Shown: positions 17,430-28,313, counted from the first letter of the stretch. The stretch: DNA of 48,679 bases from Thiotrichaceae bacterium (GCA_026991755.1 JALXAX010000134.1:1-48679), one strand, 5' to 3'. A program made the numbers and translations. The notes: generated from the letters alone by a model not told the origin.

Positions 17430-18701
17430 ATGCAGCAATTGTGTGTCCGTTATATTGAAAAAACAGTTCAGTGCTTAATGACTATTGGTCTGTTAGTTAG
17501 ACATTCTTTTTATTCTTTCAAACGTAAGTATTTATATCCTGAAAAATGGTCTTTTTTATTCAGCAATAAAGACTTTGTACTTAGAATAGCGGCTATTCCT
17601 AAAGATCAATCTCATCAAATCATTCGCAACTTCCCACCTCCGGGCTACGGCATACCTACTGGAAAGAAATCTTCGTGTAAGCAACAGCCTAGTAATACTT
17701 ATGCACTTTTTCTTTATCCTGCTGGTATTGCGCTTCAATTTATCATTGTTTGTACCGCTATTTATTCATTTATTCTTCCTGGGCTTATAATGTGGTTATA
17801 TAAAGCATTCGTTCTTTGTGAAGAAAATAAACCTAAGTCAGGTGGTGTTACTAGCTCTTATGACTTGTCTCAAGTTGATTATGTAATCATGTTTATAATG
17901 GGTTTTATATTCCTTTTATTCCTGCTGTTGGTAACTTATCAGTTGACTATTAGCTTGCTTTTTAAGAGAAAAATTCGACCTGTTTTTTCTGAAGTATGGA
18001 AATTATGGCCTGAGTCTCAATACGATTTATTTCTCACAGTTCCTCATTTAGTTAAGGTCAGTAGGGCAGACCGTGAAATGCCAGTGCATAAGTATTGGCA
18101 ACCCGATGAGGCTACGCCCATTGCACATCAATCTTCTGAATATTCTCAAGGTATGAATACCGTTCAGGAGGTATTGCTAAATCTTGCCATTTTTGAATTG
18201 TTTTTTTATAACGATGATGAGAATGATCATGATGAAAAAAATGATAAAGAAAGCGGTGAGCATTCAATCAAGTTGAATAACTGGCTTATATATTATTTTT
18301 CTCCTATCTGGATTAGTTATTTTATTATATTGCTGATGCTATTTATGTATCAGGTTCCCTTTATTGCAGAAGCACTTTATACGGATTTTTTATTGTTTGC
18401 TTTCCCCGCCAATATTATTGCTGCTTCGTTGATTTGGTTGTTTATTTCCGTTTGGTTTGTCTGGAAGCGTATTGATTATTTACGATCTTTACACAAGGAT
18501 GTCAAAGATGGTGTATATCAATCCCATTTAGATCTTGTACCCCCGAAAATTCTTAAAAGTATTACCAGAATACCCCATGAGCAACAAATTCTGGCTGGCA
18601 TTAGGCACCTCCAAAGAGTCCTGAATATTATTCAGATTGTTGCTTTTTCGAACATTTTGTTGATATTGGAAGTCCTCACCGCGTACTCACCAAAAAATTA
18701 A
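17430..18701 (+). CDS. Unknown multi-pass membrane protein (first gene of a two-gene module)
   Basis: 423 aa; family not recognised. Hydrophobic segments lie at about 97-125, 151-173, 288-308, 320-345 and 399-417. The first ~95 residues are basic and include FPPPGYGIPTG. A large loop (about 178-285) separates the second and third segments; it ends in a striking acidic run, NDDENDHDEKNDKESGE (261-277). A segment near 365-395 (PPKILKSITRIPHEQQILAG) looks soluble. Start ATG at 17430 with GAGGC upstream and a candidate promoter at 17323-17351. The 1289-aa gene begins 12 bp after its stop, so the two form an operon. It may anchor or regulate the large soluble partner; that is inference from position only. 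Confidence 0.75.
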   Translation: MQQLCVRYIEKTVQCLMTIGLLVRHSFYSFKRKYLYPEKWSFLFSNKDFVLRIAAIPKDQSHQIIRNFPPPGYGIPTGKKSSCKQQPSNTYALFLYPAGIALQFIIVCTAIYSFILPGLIMWLYKAFVLCEENKPKSGGVTSSYDLSQVDYVIMFIMGFIFLLFLLLVTYQLTISLLFKRKIRPVFSEVWKLWPESQYDLFLTVPHLVKVSRADREMPVHKYWQPDEATPIAHQSSEYSQGMNTVQEVLLNLAIFELFFYNDDENDHDEKNDKESGEHSIKLNNWLIYYFSPIWISYFIILLMLFMYQVPFIAEALYTDFLLFAFPANIIAASLIWLFISVWFVWKRIDYLRSLHKDVKDGVYQSHLDLVPPKILKSITRIPHEQQILAGIRHLQRVLNIIQIVAFSNILLILEVLTAYSPKN

Positions 18702-18713
18702 TAAGGCACTACC

Positions 18714-21700
18714 ATGACATTAAAGTATTCAGATAACCTTTATCTACTCTCAGTTATCGATATTGTTGATCGCTATGATATTATTTTGCTGGAAGTGCGT
18801 CATCTACAGAAAATTATTATTGATGCCTTACATGCTCCTACCTTATTTTTGCCATTACGACGTGAGGAAAAATACATTTTCGGTGGATGGCTGGATGAGA
18901 AAAATGGTGAGTATCAAAACATAATAAGCCATGAAAAGGACTTTGCTAAAGTCGCAAGCTTGTGTATTACACGTTACCCCTCTCCTGATACAGCAGTCAG
19001 GTTTATTACAGAGACCTCGCGAGAAGAATTACTCAAACAAGATATAGATATGATGGGTAAGCTTAAACGTTATATAGGTCATTTATGGGCGGGAGATTTA
19101 TGGGTAGGGAGTGAGCGTATTCACTATCACGCGTTACGCGCATTACAGGTGCTTAAACAACAGATTATTAGGGATAAGCTCATTTTCCTATCAGAAGCAC
19201 ATGATGCCGGTATTGTAAAAGTTCCAGGAGCTAAAAAAAACCGCTGTAAAATGTCGTTGATGATATTAAGGCGAGGTGTTCTAAATCGTATGAATGGCTA
19301 TATACGTGTGTTCAGAACACATCAACAGCAATTTGGAAAGTCTCTGGACTTTGGCCTGCAAAGTTATCCAAGGCCAGGTATAGAACGTCGCCGTGATATT
19401 GGTATTTATAATGATTTCTTAGCAAATAGAACTCACGATTTGCATAAGGATATGCAGCATTTCATCAAGTCATTCTTAGACCCTGCTGATGTAGCAAAAA
19501 AAGAGAGCCTAGGTTGGCCCATTGTGTTGCATGGGTGGTCTCAATCCCCCAGTGTATCGGGTTCACAACTGTACGATGATGTGGGGAGGAGCTTACGTGA
19601 AAATGGCGAGAAAAATGAGGATGGTTCAGCGTTCATGCCACAACATGTTAGCTATGTTGATACCAGCTTTTGGTCACCCGACAGACCAGATTTACAGCCG
19701 TTAGTGGCTAAATATGTGGCAGAGTCATTGGCTAGAAATTACTTGGGTAAGATCAACGAACAGTACCTGTCTAATCATACGGATGACTTTGCAAACCTAT
19801 TAGCAGAGTTAAACGCTGTAGTAACGAGCTTTGTTAGAAATACACCTGAGTTTACCGCACAAAAAGACGCGTATCGAAATTTGGTGAATAAACATTTATC
19901 CATAGATTTTCTTGCCTCAACCGTTAAAGGCATTGCCTATTTATATGCTGAGTTTTTGTCTATTGTGGGAGAAGGGCTGGAAGATCAACTGCGTACAACC
20001 GATGGTTTTATAAAGCTAGAAATGCTGGCTGATCTTGAGGATGGCATTAAGAATTATGAGGATACTTTTGTTTGGTACTTTCGTTTAAGACTGACGAGTT
20101 TTTGGTTAGAAAAGGTCATCCATTCTCATTGCAGTACGCTGGATAAGGTTGTTCTAAAAGGCTCTCGGCAGGTGTGTGATGATCTCCTTGATTTTCTGGA
20201 TGAAAACCTGGCCACCACTCATGGAAAGGCATCAGATAAACAGCAAGTGATGGGTGTGTTATGGAAAGCACTCGCAGAAAAAATGGAATACTGTATCGGT
20301 CGTCACGTTTTTGTTAGAAAAGCAAAGCAATGGAGAAAGAAGCGCAGTGATGATACCTGGTGTGAAAAGGAATTAAAGCCAGGAGAGAAACGGTTTCATC
20401 GTTCAACCATTCGATTTGATGTGCGATTACAGAACTTTATGTTTGAAGGTACGTTGAAACAAAAATCTCAAGCTTCTCATAAGCCTATTATTGATGAGAG
20501 TGAGCTTGACCAGTCAAGTAGCGATACTGATAGTAGCCTGAGTATCAAAGAAAAACTATACGCTGATTTTTATGATGTCTACGGTTTGAAGGTGCAAAAA
20601 AATACAGACCCATTGAATACTGAAAATAAGTATCGACATCCACGATGGTTGTATCGACATTTGCATCAAATCCCTTTTCAGTGTGCGATATTAAGAAGTA
20701 TTGATCTGCTTGGCTATCACCCTCAAGAAGAGACTATAGCTTCCGCTCTACCGTGGAGACGTAAGGTCGAAGCAAAACCACGTACACCCGAAGGACGTAA
20801 GCGCCGGCCATATAAATGGCCAGAGTTTATCGACGAAATTCATACTGATATGAGCTTAGGGCGTGAGAAGTTTGCACTTGGTCTTGAGTTTTATACATGG
20901 AGTAGGGAGTCTCCACGAGATCGTTTAGGGTTATGTAATAACCTGATTGTCTTTATTTTACCTCAGTTGAGTGATGCACTGGAGGTGAAGAAGCATCTGG
21001 AGGATTGGTTGCGGGGTGAAGAAAATCTTGAAATTAACACCCCTAAAGCGGTTAGAGATATAGCTACTGATTTAACTAATAGCCGTTTGAAAGATTTTTA
21101 TTATAAGGATGATCATTTATTTAAGACGGGAGCAGAAAGCATTAACCGTGCTTTTTCATTGATTAAGTCTGGAAGTTGTAAGAAAACCAGAAGGCTCGAG
21201 CAGTTAGCCGGTTATAAACTAAAAGAGCTATTAGCTATTTATGAAGAATATATTGCTAAACCTTATGTGAATGAGGATGCTGGATATGTGAAGTTAAATA
21301 TTTTATTGGCGCTGGGTGCTTATCTTAAAATCCGTGCTAATACTGAGAAAAAAGCGTTTTATAAGTTAGTACTACAAGGGTTTAACAATGCTTCAAAAGA
21401 AAGTGATTTACCTGAACGCATCCCTCCTGTGATGTTATCACGTGCCGTACTTACGAATTATCATTCTGTGGCTGATCCTTATGCAGTATTGGATAAAAGT
21501 GTGAATAAGCAGTTTTTAGAACAGAAAATGCCAAACTACTACGGGTATAACGTAGAAACTTTACATCACGGTATAACATTAGGTAATTGGACTTGTCCCA
21601 ATATACCCCCTGATAAAACAGATAATGAAATGTCCGATGCTGATTGTAATCACCATCAGCACATTGAAACAACAGAAGAGGTAGGTAGGTTTCACACCAT

Positions 21701-22583
21701 TCTTGGTCGTTATGATATGGTGGGTTTTGTACCTGCCAGAATGCCATGCAAATGTAAGATTCCCAGTTTTGACTGTGCGATGGATGAGTCAGAGACTTTT
21801 ATTAATCATTTCACTCGACGAGAAATTGCACTTCCCGTTAACGTACAGCCTGTTAACCCATCAGAAAAAACTATGTTTGGCATTATATCGGTGTCACTAC
21901 AACGTCGTGCGATGCGCTTGAGCTTATTATATCGAATCATGAGTGCGATCAATCATGATGAAGCTTCTGGCCCACAACCCAAGATGGAACAAAGCATCCA
22001 AAACATAGCTACCAAATATAGCGATACCATACATATTCAAGGTTATATCACCGATGGCTGGGGAGACTTTCTATTGGTTTTCCAAACCATTAATGGTGCT
22101 AATGTTAAAGGCGAAGAGCTGGTGAACGATATTTTTGTGCTTCAGCAAATGCTCTATGAGGACTTTATGGTGGATAGAACCGAGCTGATTTATACACCTA
22201 GATGTATTGATTATATTGCTAGAGCAGAGGGTTATGATTTTTCTATCACCGTGAGAATGATGGAAGATAGAAAATTAGAAGCCAGTGTTGAAGACTTCAT
22301 TAATGCCTTTGAGCAGAATGCTAGTGACTTGAATAAACGAGTTCCTGAAATCATCGATAGTAAAATCTGTCAGACACCTGGTAGAACGGATCTTACGATG
22401 AATTTTACGATTAAAAAAGGTAGTAGACCTGAAGGGTTGTATAACAATATCCTACTGTGGATGTCTGAAATGAAGATGGCTAAAAGTACCTGGTATTCCG
22501 ACAGTATGTCTATGTTGGGTAAGGTTGAGACTATTATCGAACGAAGCAATATTGAACAAAACATTGAAACAAACAATACTTAG
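18714..22583 (+). CDS. Unknown 1289-aa soluble protein (second gene of the two-gene module)
   Basis: Very large protein with no signal peptide, no convincing membrane helix and no P-loop, nuclease or protease motif that I can see. The N-terminal ~130 residues are hydrophobic and aromatic (DNLYLLSVIDIVDRYDIIL). The middle has basic stretches, for example KPRTPEGRKRRPYKWPEF near 690, and a Ser/Asp-rich linker near 590-615 (DQSSSDTDSSLS). Residues about 955-1025 are rich in Cys and His: WTCPN, DADCNHHQHIE, then LGRYDMVGF, PCKCKIPSFDC. That pattern could bind metal. The C-terminal ~200 residues look like an alpha/beta domain (GWGDFLLVFQTINGA, FSITVRMMED). It follows the membrane protein by 12 bp. 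No function can be assigned. Confidence 0.75.
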   Translation: MTLKYSDNLYLLSVIDIVDRYDIILLEVRHLQKIIIDALHAPTLFLPLRREEKYIFGGWLDEKNGEYQNIISHEKDFAKVASLCITRYPSPDTAVRFITETSREELLKQDIDMMGKLKRYIGHLWAGDLWVGSERIHYHALRALQVLKQQIIRDKLIFLSEAHDAGIVKVPGAKKNRCKMSLMILRRGVLNRMNGYIRVFRTHQQQFGKSLDFGLQSYPRPGIERRRDIGIYNDFLANRTHDLHKDMQHFIKSFLDPADVAKKESLGWPIVLHGWSQSPSVSGSQLYDDVGRSLRENGEKNEDGSAFMPQHVSYVDTSFWSPDRPDLQPLVAKYVAESLARNYLGKINEQYLSNHTDDFANLLAELNAVVTSFVRNTPEFTAQKDAYRNLVNKHLSIDFLASTVKGIAYLYAEFLSIVGEGLEDQLRTTDGFIKLEMLADLEDGIKNYEDTFVWYFRLRLTSFWLEKVIHSHCSTLDKVVLKGSRQVCDDLLDFLDENLATTHGKASDKQQVMGVLWKALAEKMEYCIGRHVFVRKAKQWRKKRSDDTWCEKELKPGEKRFHRSTIRFDVRLQNFMFEGTLKQKSQASHKPIIDESELDQSSSDTDSSLSIKEKLYADFYDVYGLKVQKNTDPLNTENKYRHPRWLYRHLHQIPFQCAILRSIDLLGYHPQEETIASALPWRRKVEAKPRTPEGRKRRPYKWPEFIDEIHTDMSLGREKFALGLEFYTWSRESPRDRLGLCNNLIVFILPQLSDALEVKKHLEDWLRGEENLEINTPKAVRDIATDLTNSRLKDFYYKDDHLFKTGAESINRAFSLIKSGSCKKTRRLEQLAGYKLKELLAIYEEYIAKPYVNEDAGYVKLNILLALGAYLKIRANTEKKAFYKLVLQGFNNASKESDLPERIPPVMLSRAVLTNYHSVADPYAVLDKSVNKQFLEQKMPNYYGYNVETLHHGITLGNWTCPNIPPDKTDNEMSDADCNHHQHIETTEEVGRFHTILGRYDMVGFVPARMPCKCKIPSFDCAMDESETFINHFTRREIALPVNVQPVNPSEKTMFGIISVSLQRRAMRLSLLYRIMSAINHDEASGPQPKMEQSIQNIATKYSDTIHIQGYITDGWGDFLLVFQTINGANVKGEELVNDIFVLQQMLYEDFMVDRTELIYTPRCIDYIARAEGYDFSITVRMMEDRKLEASVEDFINAFEQNASDLNKRVPEIIDSKICQTPGRTDLTMNFTIKKGSRPEGLYNNILLWMSEMKMAKSTWYSDSMSMLGKVETIIERSNIEQNIETNNT

Positions 22584-22599
22584 CGGATTATTAATCTAT

Positions 22600-22758
22600 G
22601 AGACCTTTTCATGAAAGTATGGCGAGAGAAAAAAGAGCGTAATTTTTCAGATTTAGTCTAAAAAGGAGGGTAATAGCCGAGCTATTGGCTGAGTTTTTAG
22701 ACAAAATATGGGAAATTTAAGCCTTTTTTATCCGTCATATCTTTCGTGTAAAGGTCTC
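22600..22758. mobile_element. MITE family A, complete copy with 5-bp target duplication
   Basis: 159 bp, ends GAGACCTTTTCATGAAAG and CTTTCGTGTAAAGGTCTC. It is flanked on both sides by TCTAT (22595-22599 and 22759-22763), a 5-bp target-site duplication. Apex AATAGC-CGA-GCTATT at 22672-22686. Oriented opposite to the copies at 1 and 33253 and somewhat diverged from them. It lies 16 bp after the stop codon of the 1289-aa gene. Confidence 0.9.
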
Positions 22759-22795
22759 TCTATAGATGTTCACCTATTTAATTTTTTATCTACTG

Positions 22796-22827
22796 CCGTA
22801 GAGACGTTGCATGCAACGTCTCTACGG
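22796..22827. repeat. 32-bp perfect palindrome (copy 1)
   Basis: CCGTAGAGACGTTGCA followed by its exact reverse complement. A second copy is at 42969-42998. The core AGAGACGTTGCATGCAACGT is a short palindromic repeat I have seen reported widely in cyanobacteria and other bacteria. It probably acts as a REP-like unit. It lies between a MITE and the rhodanese gene. Confidence 0.8.
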
Positions 22828-22965
22828 AAATTATTTAAGTGAAAGCCTATATTCATGAAACGAAGTGTTTTATATCGGTAATTCCCACAGTTTAGAGTGG
22901 AAAAAATTGCACCCGTTGATAATTAGACTATCATGTATTACTAATGTAGTTACTAGTTATAGAAT

Positions 22966-23718
22966 ATGAGTTATACCAATCTGCTTAGGTCTTTTATTTT
23001 CGGCAGTCCAAGTCCAGAACAACGCAAGAGACATCAAAAGCCCGTCAACATAACAGCGGACTTAAAAAGTGTGGTGGTTCGCCATAAAAAGCACAATATG
23101 TTGATAAAACGTGAGGCTGATAATAACGCTAGAGTGTCTGATATGTTCAGCCGAACGTCTCGGCCTTGCCCTCCTTTTTGTATACAGCCTATGCACGCTG
23201 CCGATGGTGTTGAGACTATTGGTGAGCTCGAAATATTAGACTATTTAGCGGCTACAACCAGTAATGGGGATGATGAAAGTGATGTGCTATTGATCGATTC
23301 TCGTATGCAAAGCTGGGTAGATAAAGGCACGATTCCATGCTCTATTAATATTCCGTGGACGGAGTTATCACCTAGTCAAGGTGCCAAAACTAAAGGCATC
23401 ATGGCAGTGTTAAAACATCATTTCAACGCGCCTTTGGCAAAAGGGTATGAAGATATTGATGTGGAAGTTGTTGACGCCGCAATAGTTAAAGGAGATGTGG
23501 CTGAGTTGTTCGATTACTCAAATGCTAAGCTTTTAGTGCTTTTTTGTAATGGTACGTGGTGTGGTCAAACTTCTGAAAGTATCAAGTCATTGATTACCTT
23601 TGGATACCCCGCAGAAAAGATAAAATACTTTAGAAATGGCATGCAAGGCTGGGTAAATCTAGGCTTAACAACCATTTCGAAGCAAGATGAAGCATCTACT
23701 GAGTGTAAGATTAAATAA
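22966..23718 (+). CDS. Cytoplasmic rhodanese-like protein with CPPFC motif
   Basis: 250 aa. Rhodanese-domain core: LLIDSRMQSWVDKGTIPCSINIPW pattern near 108-131, an active-site loop CNGTWCG with Cys194 as likely sulfur-carrying nucleophile and Cys199 beside it, then a C-terminal YFRNGMQGWVNLGL. Before the domain is TSRPCPPFCIQP (Cys68, Cys72), shared with the exported paralogue at 46905-47612, to which it aligns over almost its full length. Here the signal peptide is replaced by about 30 basic residues (SPEQRKRHQKP), so it should stay in the cytoplasm. Rhodaneses move sulfane sulfur; the specific donor and acceptor are unknown. The Shine-Dalgarno is weak. Confidence 0.85.
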   Translation: MSYTNLLRSFIFGSPSPEQRKRHQKPVNITADLKSVVVRHKKHNMLIKREADNNARVSDMFSRTSRPCPPFCIQPMHAADGVETIGELEILDYLAATTSNGDDESDVLLIDSRMQSWVDKGTIPCSINIPWTELSPSQGAKTKGIMAVLKHHFNAPLAKGYEDIDVEVVDAAIVKGDVAELFDYSNAKLLVLFCNGTWCGQTSESIKSLITFGYPAEKIKYFRNGMQGWVNLGLTTISKQDEASTECKIK

Positions 23719-24096
23719 AGAAGGGGTTCTTGCTTCCCGTATTGAGCTGCGCTTCATGCGAGAAAGTGTAGGATGTGTTCGCTAAGGCTTTTAACCTAAA
23801 ATCCTCAGTTAGACAGCCTATAGAGTGATTCTCTTCGGCTGAATGGCGTAGTAAAAAAAGGAATTAATGGTTGATCCTTAATGAGTTTTTGTACATAGGC
23901 AGTCAGCGGAAGAGGTGTTTGAGCTTTAGCGAAACTTAGAAGCTTCAGCAGGGTTGCTCTATAGGCTGTAGCGCCTTCACTCTATAGGTGAAGGTAGATA
24001 AAGCTTCTTACTTTAATGCTATCAGTAGTTTATTTAATGCTGGAAGCGGTTAACTGAGGAATTTAGGTTTAACCAAGTTTCAAACAAAGGAATGTA
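23719..24096. other. Intergenic region with small hairpins
   Basis: 378 bp without a credible ORF. CCTTCACTCTATAGGTGAAGG (about 23973-23993) is a compact hairpin. It lies inside a larger inverted pair, AGAAGCTT near 23938 and AAGCTTCT near 24001. No T-tract follows, so this is not a clear terminator. The region could be a decayed repeat element. The promoter of the downstream lipoprotein gene should be here; I could not identify it. Confidence 0.4.
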
Positions 24097-25230
24097 ATGA
24101 ACATAAGTATTTATATCAAACATCTGATGAATATTGAGCTTCATAAGCTATTTATAGTATTGTTGTTTTCAACGTTCATAGCTTCTTGTGGAAGTAGTTC
24201 TAAAACAACTCCAACCGTACAAAATATCAAACTGTCATCTCCCAGTACTGATGATAGCCAAGGCGGTTTTCAATCGATTAGTCAGCCTGTATTTAATCAA
24301 AAAGATAATATTCAGTCAGTTATCAACTCGATTAGTGGTGAAAATATCAATTCACTTTATTCGGTGAATGCCTACAAGCTGGAATATATCACTCGCAACT
24401 CAGCCAATGCATTAGTTAAGGTATCTGGCTTATTAGCCATACCCGAAAAGAGTTCGGCTAGCCCTATACTAAGTTTTCAACACGGTACTATATTCAAGAA
24501 CGCAGATGCACCTACTTCTCATTTAGGAGTTAGTGAAGATAGTGTTGAAGTCGGCTTAGCATCATTAGGTTATATCGTATTTTCTGCGGATTACGTGGGG
24601 TATGGGTCATCGTTAGGTCAGCCACATCCTTATTTGCTTAAACAACCTTCAGCTGATGTGGTGTTGGATTTATTACAAGCAGGGAAAATGCTGTTACAAG
24701 AAAATAATATCGAGACGACTAGCCAGTTGTTTATGACAGGCTATTCTCAAGGTGGTTACGTCACTATGGCAGCTTTAAAGGAATTACAAGAAAATCCGCG
24801 TGAAGGCTTACTAGCAACCGGTGTGGTATTAGGTGCAGGGCCTTACGACGTAAATACTACTCTTGATGTATTAACCAGAGGTATTAATGTACCCAATATT
24901 TTTGAAGGTATAGTGATAGATTACATTATGGATAGGCTAGTACCCTCTAACGAAATCACTTTTGAGAGTACGATATTAGAACGCTTTTTTGATGGAGACC
25001 GTCAAGACGACGTACATAATTGGCGTCCTGATATAGCCATCAAACTCTTTCATGGCGAAGATGATCGAACCGTGCCTATTGAAAGTGCGGTAAGTACGTT
25101 CAATGCGATGAAAAACTTAGGCGCAGACATTGAGTTAATAAGGTGCTCGGCGAGTCCATCAGATCATCGTAATTGTATTTTGCCATACGTTGAATATATG
25201 CTGAGTTACTTTGATGGATTACGTTCTTAG
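24097..25230 (+). CDS. Alpha/beta-hydrolase lipoprotein (secretory lipase/esterase type)
   Basis: 377 aa. A lipoprotein signal ends in IASC with Cys31 as lipidation site (Cys21 if the internal Met11 is used; the first ATG has AAAGGAATGTA upstream and is preferred). The catalytic Ser217 is in GYSQGG, the Asp about 322 in HGEDDRTVP and the His about 357 in SDHRN, making a complete triad. FSADYVGYGSSLGQPHPYL and the ILSFQHGT oxyanion strand resemble PF03583-type secretory lipases and related esterases. It is anchored in the outer or inner membrane on the periplasmic side and hydrolyses an unknown ester. Next to Cys31 the residues are Gly and Ser rather than Asp, so outer-membrane sorting is expected. 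Monocistronic. Confidence 0.82.
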   Translation: MNISIYIKHLMNIELHKLFIVLLFSTFIASCGSSSKTTPTVQNIKLSSPSTDDSQGGFQSISQPVFNQKDNIQSVINSISGENINSLYSVNAYKLEYITRNSANALVKVSGLLAIPEKSSASPILSFQHGTIFKNADAPTSHLGVSEDSVEVGLASLGYIVFSADYVGYGSSLGQPHPYLLKQPSADVVLDLLQAGKMLLQENNIETTSQLFMTGYSQGGYVTMAALKELQENPREGLLATGVVLGAGPYDVNTTLDVLTRGINVPNIFEGIVIDYIMDRLVPSNEITFESTILERFFDGDRQDDVHNWRPDIAIKLFHGEDDRTVPIESAVSTFNAMKNLGADIELIRCSASPSDHRNCILPYVEYMLSYFDGLRS

Positions 25231-25317
25231 AGCTGTTTGCTGATCACCTGTATAAGCTTATAAATTTTGCTAAAGCTCAGCTAGTCACAAGAATTTGGTC
25301 AAATTAATAGAGCTTCT

Positions 25318-26199
<882 letters not shown>

Positions 26200-26280
26200 T
26201 CATCTTGATTTATATGAATGTATATTTGTTTTGTAGTTCTTGTCCCTGTGCTGGCGTGGTAAACACGCGTCCCAATGCAC

Positions 26281-26549
26281 TAGTACTCCATCAACTTAGG
26301 TTTGATGGATACAGAGCAATCCAAAGCGTTCAAGACAAGGCTTGGGTTGCAGGCAATGGTTGTTCCCTTGGCAAGGCCCATAACGCAGTATTGAGCGCTT
26401 TGGGTTGCTCCCTTCGGGCGAGCCAGGAAGCGGTTATCCGCGTTGTTGCGCCTTTTGTGAAGGGAACAACCATTCCCTGCAAGACGCGCCTAGCGGCTAA
26501 CCGCTTTCTGACTCGCTGTATCCATCAAACCTAACTTGTTGGAGTACTA
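26281..26549. mobile_element. 269-bp inverted-repeat element between argB and dut
   Basis: TAGTACTCCATCAACTTAGG at the left matches TAGTACTCCAACAAGTTAGG in the reverse complement of the right end. The match continues through TTTGATGGATACAG, a terminal inverted repeat of about 35 bp. The interior is more GC-rich than its surroundings and holds a second inverted pair, GTTGTTCCCTT (around 26360) and AAGGGAACAAC (around 26460). The only reading frame crossing it (about 109 codons) resembles no protein I know and I treat it as non-coding. The length suggests a MITE or a structured-RNA-type repeat. Confidence 0.75.
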
Positions 26550-26610
26550 GCGTTGAGTACATGCCGCAGTACGCAAGAATGAGGTCAACGCATCACAGAG
26601 TTAAGTCGTT

Positions 26611-27066
26611 TTATTTTGTACCAGAGTGACCAAAACCACCTTCACCACGGTCGGTATCTGTAAAGTCATCCACCTGATTTAGACTAACTTGTAGCACAGG
26701 TACAAAGACTAATTGAGCAATACGCTCACCAGGTTCAATAGTGTAGCTATCCCAGCCTCTATTCCAACAGGAGATATACAGTTGACCTTGATAGTCAGAA
26801 TCAATTAAACCCACTAAGTTGCCTAGCACAACCCCATGTTTATGCCCTAAACCAGACCGTGGTAGAATCGTTGCAGCCATTGAAGGGTCATTAATATGAA
26901 TCGCCAAGCCTGTGGGAATCAATTCTGTTTCGCCAGGATCAAGAATGAGATCATGATCAATACAGGCGCGTAAATCCATGCCAGCGGAGCCACCGGTGGC
27001 GTATTCAGGTAATGGAATGGTATCGCCGATTCGGCTATCTAGTATTTTAAAATCTACGGTTTTCAT
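26611..27066 (-). CDS. dut: dUTP diphosphatase
   Basis: 151 aa trimeric dUTPase. It hydrolyses dUTP to dUMP, preventing uracil incorporation and feeding thymidylate synthesis. Family motifs are in order: AGMDLRA (about 29-35), [10 protein letters not shown] (about 70), [11 protein letters not shown] with the catalytic Asp (about 85-95), [10 protein letters not shown] (about 113) and the flexible Gly-rich tail [12 protein letters not shown] that closes over substrate. The ATG overlaps the coaBC stop by one base (TAATG). The coaBC-dut pairing is standard in gammaproteobacteria. Identification is certain. Confidence 0.97.
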   Translation of the reverse strand: MKTVDFKILDSRIGDTIPLPEYATGGSAGMDLRACIDHDLILDPGETELIPTGLAIHINDPSMAATILPRSGLGHKHGVVLGNLVGLIDSDYQGQLYISCWNRGWDSYTIEPGERIAQLVFVPVLQVSLNQVDDFTDTDRGEGGFGHSGTK

Positions 27067-28313
27067 TAAACGTCCTGTTCGTCATGTGTGTTAGAAGGTA
27101 AGTGGTGTTTGTATATCTCGAAGTGCTCTGAGATAAGTTGCACAAGTTGTTGAGACAAATGTTTTTTACTGGTTAGTGGCAAGGTGCATTTACCCCCTTC
27201 CCATAGCACTAATAGCGCATTGTCATCTTTGTCGAAACCTTGGTTTTTGCCTACCTTATTAGCGGCTATCATATTAAGCTTTTTGCTGATGAGCTTGCCT
27301 TTTGCATACTTTTCGAGATCAGTGGTTTCTGCTGCAAAGCCAACGGTGAATAGGTTAGGGTGGGCGTGGCTGGTTTCAGCCAAAATATCTGGGTTTTTCG
27401 TTAATGTGAGTTCTAGTGTTTCGGTGTCGCTGTTTTTTTTAATTTTGTTATTAGAGGTGGTTGCGGGTGAAAAGTCGGCAACGGCTGCACAGGCGATAAA
27501 AATATCGGCTTGCTTTGCATGCTTGCTGACCGCGCTAAACATCTCCTGAGCAGATTCAACATCAATGGTCTCTATGTTTGCAGGAGTATCTAGATGTACG
27601 GGACCTGACACCAGTGTTACCTGAGCTCCTTGTTTTTTTGCGGCTTCAGCAATGGCATAGCCCATTTTACCTGAACTTCGATTGGTCAAATAACGCACGG
27701 GGTCTAATGCTTCACGGGTAGGCCCTGCGGTGATTAGTACTGACACGCCCTGTAATGATGGTGTCGCGGTAGATTCAGCAATGATTTGATCGACAATTTC
27801 AGCAGGCTCAAGCATTCGACCCAAGCCGATATCCCCACACGCTTGTTCTCCTGCGTCTGGGCCTAATAGGCTGATCTTATTTTGTTCCAGTTGCTTGATA
27901 TTGGCTGTGGTTTGCGGGTTAGCCCACATAGCTTGGTTCATTGCAGGCGCGATATATAGTTTGGCTTTACTGGCAAGTATGAGTGTTGTTAACAAGTTGT
28001 CAGCTCTACCATGAGCTATTTTTGCAATAGTATTAGCGGTAGCAGGAGCTACTACAATAATATCAGCCCATTTTGCTAGTTCAATATGCCCCATGGCGGC
28101 TTCTGCTTCGACATCAAAAAGGTCGGTATGTACAGGATTGCCTGATAACGCCTGAAGTGTCAATGGGGTAATAAACTCAATCGCGCTTTGTGTCATACAG
28201 ACTCGCACGTTAGCATTTTGCTTAATAAATAGTCGTGTTAGCTCAGCTGATTTATAAGCTGCAATGCCTCCACTTATCCCAAGAAGAACGTTTGTGCCAG
28301 TAAGGTTTGTCAT
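27066..28313 (-). CDS. coaBC: Bifunctional phosphopantothenoylcysteine decarboxylase/synthetase
   Basis: 415 aa (Dfp). The N-terminal FMN-dependent decarboxylase half has [18 protein letters not shown] (12-29) and the APAMNQAMW motif (about 122-130). The C-terminal synthetase half begins near 187 with [20 protein letters not shown] and continues [23 protein letters not shown] lies later. It performs two consecutive steps of coenzyme A synthesis in the cytoplasm. Transcribed with dut. Divergent from radC, with a family D MITE filling almost the whole 208-bp intergenic space, so the two promoters must be close to or inside the element. Confidence 0.96.
   Translation of the reverse strand: MTNLTGTNVLLGISGGIAAYKSAELTRLFIKQNANVRVCMTQSAIEFITPLTLQALSGNPVHTDLFDVEAEAAMGHIELAKWADIIVVAPATANTIAKIAHGRADNLLTTLILASKAKLYIAPAMNQAMWANPQTTANIKQLEQNKISLLGPDAGEQACGDIGLGRMLEPAEIVDQIIAESTATPSLQGVSVLITAGPTREALDPVRYLTNRSSGKMGYAIAEAAKKQGAQVTLVSGPVHLDTPANIETIDVESAQEMFSAVSKHAKQADIFIACAAVADFSPATTSNNKIKKNSDTETLELTLTKNPDILAETSHAHPNLFTVGFAAETTDLEKYAKGKLISKKLNMIAANKVGKNQGFDKDDNALLVLWEGGKCTLPLTSKKHLSQQLVQLISEHFEIYKHHLPSNTHDEQDV

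Noticed and set aside
23972-23993. Rho-independent terminator after the cytoplasmic rhodanese gene
   Set aside because: The hairpin lies more than 250 bp beyond the stop codon and is not followed by a T-tract.
26205-26534. Plus-strand frame of 109 codons upstream of argB
   Set aside because: It runs through the 269-bp inverted-repeat element and argB leader, has no recognisable protein features, and open frames are expected in GC-richer repeats.
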